From positions 1-28,066 of the IMG/VR virus record IMGVR_UViG_3300045125_000026: a DNA stretch of 28,066 bases. One strand, given 5' to 3'. The notes beneath the pieces are model-generated. The model saw nothing but the letters and a program-made list of their open reading frames with translations. It was not told the origin of the DNA and made no database searches. Below are positions 20,962 to 28,066 of the stretch, piece by piece. The stretch's first letter is position 1. Every line of letters starts with the position of its first letter. The stretch is from a virus. Made by a program: the position numbers and the translations under genes.

Positions 20962-21286
20962 ACAAAGAAAATAATACCTGGAATCTCAACACCAATTATA
21001 GGTGATGAGGACAGATAAGTATTATTTAAATAAGACTGTGGTTATCTGATCAGCAAGATAAATCAACGTCTAAGTCTAATAACTCCATTTGGAAGCCAGG
21101 TATGGGGAAATCCTCCACCACCGCCTCCCACCACCAGGAGATAACAGACCACAGTTAGACGATATTCAAAAACCTATTTCTCAAGAAATATATTATGAAA
21201 ATGGTGTTGCAAAAGTAAAGGTTTCTATGAGAATATATATATCATCAGAAGACGAAGTTAAAAAGTTTGAAGTGATAAAGCACTAA
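20959..21286 (+). CDS. Small tail-region protein with polyproline run
   Basis: About 108 residues, not recognised. It starts MTKKIIPGISTPIIGDED, passes a badly broken stretch (21015-21065), then reads INQRLSLITPFGSQVWGN and a run of about eight prolines (21113-21139) followed by GDNRPQLDDIQKPISQEIYY and ENGVAKVKVSMRIYISSEDE. It ends VKKFEVIKH at TAA 21284-21286. The raw text has one extra base inside the proline codons. The polyproline run would normally need EF-P for translation and may act as a rigid spacer. It lies between hub and fibre genes, so a tail-tip role or a chaperone role for fibre assembly is possible but unproven. No ribosome-binding site; see the promoter just upstream. Confidence 0.6.
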
Positions 21287-21310
21287 GCCAGTTTCTCAAG
21301 GAGGTACAGC

Positions 21311-22173
21311 ATGATAACTAAATTTGGTAAGAGATTCTTGCTAGATTTTATTGCAGGTAATAGGACTTTTTTTGACAAAACATTATCTGTTGGAATTGCA
21401 AAAGATGCAGAGTATGAATTGTCTGATACAAATAGCAGATTGGGGTTTGAATTTTATACTGTTCCAGTTCTATTTGGCGGCATAGATATAGACACATCTG
21501 TAAATCCATATACATATACTGCAATATATAGCACAAAGCTTCCTACAAATTTGGCGGGTAAAATAAATGAGATAGCCATATACTCCTGGAAGAAGATCAT
21601 CGTCTAACTCATATGGAAATCAATTTATAACCACATTTGAATCTCCATTTGAATGGACTCCATCGCCAGTATTAAATGAAATAGATTATAGAGTTGGAAA
21701 TAGTTCGTTAGATTTATCTTCAGATGGTACATCTGCAAAAGAATATATTGCAGTAATACCAAATTTTGATATGTCTGGATACAGCAATTTTGACACAATA
21801 TCATTTTCTTATAAAGTAAATGATTCAAATTTATCTTCAGTTAAAATTAAGATTATATAGTTCTGCAACAGATTATTATGAATTTATTTTTACAAATCAC
21901 ATAGTTGGATGGAATATAAAAGATATTCAATTAGCTGATATGACATCTAATGGAAATCCAGATTCTTCATTGATAAGCAAAATTGGAATAGTCATTACTC
22001 CAACAACATCATCTACATCTATTACATGTAGATGGTTTAAGAATAAATGATGAGGATACATTTGATCCAGCATACGGAATGATAGCAAGATCAAATATAA
22101 GACGAAATTGAAAAAGTAGCGGGCAGAGAATTAACAATAGAATATAAGTTGGATTTAAATTTTGGTGAGTTAA
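21311..22173 (+). CDS. Beta-rich minor tail protein
   Basis: About 287 residues. Start MITKFGKRFLLDFIAGNRTF has a strong AAGGAGGT ribosome-binding site (21298-21305). Residues 20-95 read DKTLSVGIAKDAEYELSDTN, LGFEFYTVPVLFGGIDIDTS and YTAIYSTKLPTNLAGKINEI, a beta-domain that resembles short tail-tip proteins. The second half (FDTISFSYKVNDSNLSSVKI, KLYSSATDYYEFIFTNHIVG, WNIKDIQLADMTSNGNPDSS, LISKIGIVITPTTSSTSI, VDGLRIND) has the strand order and closing V-DGLRI of jelly-roll carbohydrate-binding domains. It probably sits at the tail tip and may bind a surface sugar, an inference from fold pattern. Breaks near 21592, 21860, 22035 and 22100. In the raw frame there is no stop before the next ATG; removing one T gives GAG TAA at about 22170. 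Confidence 0.6.
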
Positions 22174-22175
22174 TA

Positions 22176-25100
22176 ATGGCTAATTTTTTTGATCTTAGAT
22201 CCCAAAACAAACAAAGTCTACTGACGGTAAGTACATAGATCTTAGTATTCACTGGCTTTGTTCCAGATACTGACTATGGACTTACTTTTGCTTGGGTTTA
22301 TGAAGATACAAAATTAGGTGTTAGTGGCGAATCAAATATATTTAATTTTTAAAACAATTGCAGAACCAGAACTTGCCGCACCACAATTTAGAGATCAAGA
22401 TGTAGATGCAGTAAACTCAATATTATATATTAACTGGACTGGCAAAGATGCTACTGGACACGACTATATTCCTGGAAAATTAAAACAGGTTAACATATGG
22501 ATTAAAGGTGGAGACTTTGGAGAAGAGTTTAAGCAATATGGAACATCATTTACAAAAGCTGGAACTATACAAATAAATGCTACTCAAAAAGCAACATATT
22601 GTGTAAAGCTTCAAGCAGAAGGAACAACTGCAGGATTACTTTCTCACATTCTCAGAATCATTTTGTGTAACATTATTAAAACAGCCAAAAGCAGTTTATG
22701 ATATAAGACACGAATGGGACAACGCTGGAAACTTATCTTTATTTTGGAAATTTGATCCAACATTTAAAGACGGAACAAATGATAATACTTTAGCAGATTC
22801 GTTTGGACTTCAACTACTTGATGAAGTAAACGATGTAGATGCAACATGGTGGACAGCAGTAGAAAAAGATAAAATTCCACCATTAGAACAAAAAATTATT
22901 ATTTCATGCTAATCAATTACAAAAAGTATTTGGAGAATTTACTGCTTTCGAAATTGATTATACAGGAGCAATATATGTAAGAGATAAAAATTTACAAACA
23001 AGTTTTGTAACTGGATATAGTTTAACAAAATATTCAGATCCTCTTACTGCACCAGTTAATATCTGCAGTTAAAGCTCCAATGGCGTATAATGTTTCTGTA
23101 TACTGCTAACTCTACTTTTGATAAAATATATGTTGAGGAAAGTACAAATTCAGGAAGTACTTGGACAAATGTTGCTGTAACTACCTTCAAATCCAGCCTA
23201 TATACCTACAACTAATTCATTGGCCAGAAGTGTTAGGGCTAAATTTTCTAAAAAACTTGGTGGATTTACAGATTATAGTAATACAGTAACAGTAACTCCA
23301 GATAAAATTGATCCAACAGATACAACAGCTCCAGCAAAACCCTACAAATGTTTCTGCATTGGCAACAGTAGACGCAAATGATATAAACTGGTTTTTAGCC
23401 TACAGGCAACCATATCTTTTACTAAATCATCAGATGAAGACTGTAGGGGTTATAGAATTAGATGGACAACGCAGACTTTAAATCCAATATATGAACTATG
23501 GATATGTATGATCAATCCATCAAGCGGTAATACTGTTTCGTTTACAGTTTCAGGATTAATTCCAAATGTAACTTATTACTATCAAGGTTGCATCAGTTGA
23601 TCAATTTAATAATACGCCAATCATACACAACATCTGGAACCTTTGGCGCACAAGATTCTGTTGCTACAGCAGAAGGATCTCTTGCAAGATTAAAGTCATA
23701 TATATCAATAGGCGGAGCTACTGGGGATCAATTTAAATTTGGTACAGGAATATCTGAATCAATTAACACTAGTACTACAACAACACCATCTTATCTTCAG
23801 GTACATATCACGGAGTGCTTTAAATAAAACAGGAAATAAAAATAATTTTTGGCTAACAACTGGACAGTTAGAGTTGGTACAGATACACAATTTATGTATT
23901 TCAATGGTACTGATTTATATTTAACTGGAGATATAAATGCAAGATCTGGTTCAATAACTGGAAACCTAACAATGACTGGAGGAGGCTCTGTAATTGCTGA
24001 GACGTCTTCTGTAGCGTTAAATAAGTTACATTAAGTCATCTGAGATTATTTGCATATGATGCAGCAGGAACTGAAACAACTCAAATAGTTTCAAATGCTG
24101 CTGTTGGATCCTAACCTTTACTACTGTCAAAGCATTAATTGGAAATTGGTCGGTTGGTTCACAAATACTATAAGTGCTGGAGGAGTTACATTAAATTCAA
24201 CTCAGGTTCAATTATTGCAACAAATGCTGGATCTTATGTTGGAATTAAACCTAGAGTCTCAGCTGGAACTAGATATTGTTCTATGGTCTGGAAATGCAGA
24301 AACCCCAGCAGTAAATAGTGCGTGCGAATCTGGACAAGCTGGTTTCAAGTAAATGCAAATGGACAACTGTATGCAACTGGAGCAATTATATCTGGAAAGA
24401 TAACTGCAGAATCTGGATCATCTCTTGGCGGATTACTAAATGATACTTCTAAAGTCTACTACTCATCTTCAACACCTCCAACGCTCCTTCTGGAGGACTT
24501 AAGGTTGGAGATGCATGGGTAGATACTGCAAATCAAATAATGTTTTAAAAATTTGGAACGGTACACAGTGGACAATAGCACAAGATTCAGAATCTGCTAA
24601 AACTATTGCTAATTTAAAAAATAGAACATTTATGCAACAGAACTAACTGGACCACTAAGACCAAATATTACAGGTGTTACATTTGTAACAGGAGATCTTT
24701 TGAGTTAATTCTGCATGGAAATAAACTTTATAGATATGATGGTATCATACTTGGGCATCAACTCAAGAATCAAGATTCTAGATGGATCAACAGCGCTATC
24801 TAGAGTTACGGGATTAACTGATAAATTTGGTACTGGAGTAGATGCAACTCTATTAAAAAATTTAATTGTGAATACATCAGATGGTTCATATATTCTTCTT
24901 ATGTTGCTGGTGGATCAACTTATGTTGCAAAAAGTTCATACGCTAGTACGAAATGCTGGATCGGTATATTGGATGGGACACACAGGCTGGGTTATTTATC
25001 CAGCTATTAATATTGGAAATACAAACGCTTGTGCTAATAAGATGGTCTAATACATTACATGCCATGAAGTAAAGGAAATATAGTAGCAGGTGGAATTATT

Positions 25101-28066
25101 GGAATGCCGATGGTTCATTTAGATTAGGCGAGCCACTGGAATAACAACAGGAATTACTGGACAAATTACTATAGGATCAAATGTTTAATTCAGGGAAGCA
25201 TAACAGCAAATTCCTTCAGATTCAACATATACTGTATAGATACTTCAGGAAATGCAACAATTATAAATGGAACAAAATACCACTCTGGCAAATACAATAC
25301 ACTGGAGCAACGATCAGATGCTGAACCTCACTGGTCTGGTGGGGCAGTTCAAATTCTTATGCTGTTCTTGGAACTGCTCGCGAGCAAGACGAATTGTTTT
25401 GATCTGGAAGCCAGCCAGATAGAATTGATTTTTATCCTAATGTCTAGGAGCATCGATGCTCGCTTACTGCTTTTATGGCGATTCTTTAGCTGGAGTAAAT
25501 GCAGGATGATGCTGGGTCACGGTCATTGCCTGGTTTAGTAATAGCTCCTCCAAGCCAAATCAATGGCAAGCCCACCTGAAATCCAGATGACTCTAACTGT
25601 CAGCTGGAGGATTGATGGATATATACAGCCGTTCTGGTAATGGCATCTGAGACTTTACAATTAATACATGTGCTTGTCATGTAGGAAACGTGGCAGTTGC
25701 AGCTGTAGCACATAAGAAATATTTCTGCAGGAATACAACTGCCCCTTCTGGCGGTAATACTGGAGAGTGATATTTGGATATCCAGTATTAAATATGGTAT
25801 AGTAGCATATGCCTTCAGATATTTATGTTACAAACGATACCAAGTGTTGGTCTACTGCTGCTAAAAGCATTTGTTATGGACCGCATTCTGCGACGATTGG
25901 TGCTGCAGTTAAGATCTGTTTTTTCTTTTTTTGATAGCAGGATGGACTAGAGTACGGCCGCTTTTCTGGTGTTTATCCAACCATCAAGATCCTTTTATAT
26001 CACCAACATCTTCCACAACTTCATCTGAGATTAAATTCCGGAACTGTTTTAAGAGTGGAACCACTTACCGTGGCGACAGAGGAACTTGGAACGGAAATGG
26101 ATACACGATTTCATCCTATCGACTATAAGATGGATGAAGCCTACTACGCACGCAGGATACTGGCGGCTTAACAGTACAAATTACAGATCCAGCTTTGTCT
26201 ACTTTATCTGGCACTAACTAATGACATTCACAATAACTGGAACATCTGGAGCAAATTTTGATAAGGGGTGGATAGCTTTTAGAGTTAGAGCTAATGCTTC
26301 AGGTGGAATTCAGCATATGCTGGATCTGCAGATTCTTTAAAGATATTATGTTGTATGTACAAAAGCCAAGACTGGCCTACTGGAGGAAACTCCAGCATTA
26401 GATAAGTATACAAGTCCAGCGGTTGGTGATGCGCTAAATTATTCTTCTGGGTGGGATACTCACAGATGCTTATATAAGCCAGACGCTGGACAGAAGCACA
26501 ATTAGTTTGGTATAAAAATCTAACTAATTCTACAACAGGCGGAACTGTAGTACAGAACACTAATTCTTATTCATATACTGTTCAATCTTCAGACTCAGGA
26601 TATTATATATGTACGGTAGAGACAGTTTTTAATTCTGGTTCAGATTATGAGCTAGGTCCAACAACGTAGGAGTTCACAGCGGTCTGTAACAACTTCAAGC
26701 GTTGTATCTACTGCTCCAGATGCATTTACGTATTCCTCTATACAGATGGAAGCTCTGTTACTTCTCCAGCAAACACCAACTCAGACTAAGAGTGGCTTCA
26801 ACATCCAAATACTGTTTTGGTTGATTTGGGTTCTTCAGCCATCAGCTACAGAATACTTCAGAGCTTTGGACATTACGGAACAGGATCTGGCAGCTGGTGG
26901 AACATCTGGTCAAATCCTAGGACAATCAAACAGTAACTACACTAAATCGGTATGATTGCAAATGGAAATAATGACTGCATCTGGTAGACATGGCGATGCT
27001 ACTGCAAGCATATCTTCATCTGCATCAAATTCACCTATCACTGCCTGTGGCAAGATCTGGAGGAACATCAAGATACTCTTCCAGTTCAATGTAAGCACTA
27101 CTACTGGTGCTAATGCTAAAGCTGGGCGGTTAATTTTCACACAGTGGATCACTCAGCGTGTGGTTCATCATGTCAGGCAAATGGAACAGAAAAATACCAT
27201 CTTCAACCAACTTGGAACAGTAACTTCAACCAAGTAATGCTCGAGATTCAAACAGTAGATTTTAACTGCTAGTCCGATTTGCTGTAGATCCAACAGTAAC
27301 AATTAATAGCGTTACGGCATACAGTTCTGACTGGATCAATCTGAGGAGTTCAAGAAGCTGGTAATCGCGCATGGCGCTGCCAACGTCACTACCATCATTA
27401 GCAAGACCTTCGGCACTACATTCTCGCGAAGCATCGTACTTCTAACTAGCACATATTATACAAATTATCAAGCCACTGGATCACAAAGAAGAATTACTCT
27501 TCCATCAGCTTTTAGTTCTGGTACTACAATTTATGTATCAACTAATGGTTATATTTCCTGGGAGGATTAGATCCAGCAGGAGCTACATCTATACCAAGTG
27601 CTTCAAATTCTGGAATTACATTAGCTCCATTATCTGCTGATTTAAGACAAGAGCAGCAACAAGTTTCTTCAAATACATCTACAGGCGGACTATGGTATTT
27701 AGCAGATTCAACATCATTTACTATTACATATTGGGGCAATTATTATTCTGATGCAAATCAATTTGCAAGATATCAAGTAATTTTTATTGGGGACAAAGTT
27801 ATGCAGATATATATTTTACAAACAACAGTTTAACAACTGTAGTTCCAAGCACTACTGCAGTTCAGAATAATATATGTATACTTATAGAACTTGGGCAGAC
27901 AGTACTTCTCAAGCATCTACATCTGTTATCTACTGCAACAATGAACAGGGTTAGCACAAAAACGATGGGGCTGACGATAACAGAACAGTATTGGCGCATC
28001 TCAGCCAGTTGCCCCTTCTGAGTGGATCAGCGTCAATATCGGGAGGAACTGCTCCAGGAACAATTT
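22176..28066 (+). CDS. Giant modular tail fibre (3' end beyond window)
   Basis: Likely receptor-binding fibre, at least 1,950 residues if one gene. It starts MANFFDL, then STDGKYIDLSIH, FVPDTDYGLTFAWVYEDTKL, GVSGESNIFNF and FRDQDVDAVNSILYINWTGK, a fibronectin III-like opening, followed by further FN3 units to about 23640. Collagen-free beta segments come next (GTDLYLTGDINARSGSITGN, LTMTGGGSVIAE at 23905-24000), GAIISGKITAESGSSLGGLL, and GD-W-V-N-L repeats (24480-24740). Region 25040-27400 is badly frame-broken, with Ig-like stretches. Region 27430-27960 is nidogen-like. I found no internal start or terminator, so I keep one gene, but a split near 25 kb cannot be excluded. The start has only a weak GGTGAG upstream. 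Confidence 0.6.
23040..23640 (+). other. Fibronectin III-like domains in the fibre
   Basis: Two consecutive units: APMAYNVSVYTANSTFDKIY, VEESTNSGSTWTNVAVTTSN, and after a DPTDTTAPANPTNVSALATV linker, ATISFTKSSDED, GYRIRWTTQTL, SFTVSGLIPNVTYYYQVASV and DQFNNTQSYTTSGTFGAQDS. The GL-PN-TYYYQVASVD core is a textbook FN3 strand pattern. These domains are common on phage tail surfaces and probably help bind carbohydrate on the host. Confidence 0.7.
24450..24745 (+). repeat. GD-W-V repeat pair in the fibre
   Basis: Two copies of one motif, rebuilt over frames: TPPNAPSGGLKVGDAWVDTA then NVLKIWNGTQWT (24473-24580), and GVTFVTGDLWVNSA then NKLYRYDG (24673-24740). GD-W-(D/N)---N-LY-(W/Y)-G--W is a recurring element of phage tail fibres. 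Confidence 0.6.
26080..26640 (+). other. Ig-like domains in the fibre
   Basis: First unit: GTTYRGDRGTWNGNGYTISS, resembling the GTWNG--TISSY strand pair of bacterial Ig-like repeats. Second unit: AQLVWYKNLTNSTTGGTVVQ, NTNSYSYTVQSSDSGYYICT, VET (about 26492-26625). The core Trp and the D-G-Y-C pattern are those of I/V-type Ig domains. Ig-like folds on phage tails are known as accessory surface binders. The surroundings are full of frame breaks, so domain limits are rough. Confidence 0.6.
27430..27960 (+). other. Nidogen-like beta domain near the fibre end of the window
   Basis: Rebuilt over three frames: YYTNYQATGSQRRITLPSAF, SSGTTIYVSTNGYISWGGLD, PAGATSIPSASNSGITLAPL, SADLRQEQQQVSSNTSTGGL, WYLADSTSFTITYWGNYYSD, FARYQVIFYWGQSYADIYFT. 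The sequence TLPF-F, Y-STNGYISWGG, LAPL-ADLR and F-I-YWG is the pattern of NIDO-type domains and related phage or S-layer beta modules. It probably forms part of the distal, receptor-facing fibre. Confidence 0.5.

Noticed and set aside
25040-27400. Separate small genes in the broken part of the fibre
   Set aside because: No ribosome-binding site plus start pairs of good quality were found, and fragments of beta and Ig-like domains continue in the same direction. Treated as one damaged gene.
1-28066. Antisense reading frames of 60-105 codons, for example at 1901-2218, 9764-10030, 12085-12381 and 20246-20542
   Set aside because: Each lies opposite a well-supported gene, has low-complexity Leu/Gln or Ser-rich composition, and lacks a ribosome-binding site. 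They are shadows of AT-rich coding DNA.
1-28066. Stop-codon reassignment or decay into a defective prophage
   Set aside because: Internal stops coincide with changes of frame, not in-frame readthrough, and TAA, TAG and TGA all serve as proper gene ends. Protein motifs stay intact across the breaks, so sequencing indels are the simpler explanation.
1-28066. tRNA genes, CRISPR arrays, insertion sequences, integrase or attachment sites
   Set aside because: No cloverleaf-like sequence, regularly spaced direct repeats, transposase or recombinase text was recognised by eye; a dedicated scan was not possible.

Overview
The window is a stretch of the structural module of a long-tailed siphovirus (Caudoviricetes). 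All recognisable genes lie on the + strand, in classical late-operon order. Low GC, short or coupled gene junctions and an actinophage-style tail chaperone and tape measure suggest a phage of an AT-rich actinobacterium, for example a freshwater planktonic lineage. The host is an inference from protein resemblance remembered from known families; no search was run. The read or contig is full of single-base indels, mostly one extra base, so nearly every gene is split over two or three frames. I rebuilt each gene by following the protein across frames. Coordinates therefore span whole genes including frame breaks, and I treat the internal stops as sequence errors rather than biology.

Head module (1-4261): the portal protein (5' end missing), a HK97-type prohead protease carrying a scaffold-like C-terminal half, and the major capsid protein. 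A strong terminator and a TATAAT promoter follow, then a small protein with an N-terminal HeH/SAP-like domain. Connector module (4274-7029): a gp6-like head-tail connector, a head-closure or stopper protein, a neck/tail-completion protein and a tail terminator, tightly packed with TAATG or ATGA overlaps. Tail tube (7141-7881): major tail protein, again followed by a terminator and a TATAAT box.

Tail-assembly module (7976-17058): the G and G-T tail chaperone pair, with an apparent programmed -1 frameshift, and then a roughly 2,800-residue tape measure protein. The tape measure carries hydrophobic segments, a coiled coil, Gly-Gly punctuation and, most interestingly, an embedded domain with protein-kinase-like sequence landmarks. 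Tail tip (17058-28066): a Dit-like distal tail protein, a roughly 1,100-residue tail hub/Tal-like protein, a small polyproline protein that looks leaderless, a beta-rich tail protein, and a very long modular fibre. The fibre has fibronectin III-like, GD-W-V repeat, Ig-like and nidogen-like segments and runs off the 3' end.

No tRNA, CRISPR array, integrase, insertion sequence or replication origin was seen. There is no gene-free stretch over 300 bases, although 25.0-27.4 kb is so frame-broken that only fragments of protein can be read.
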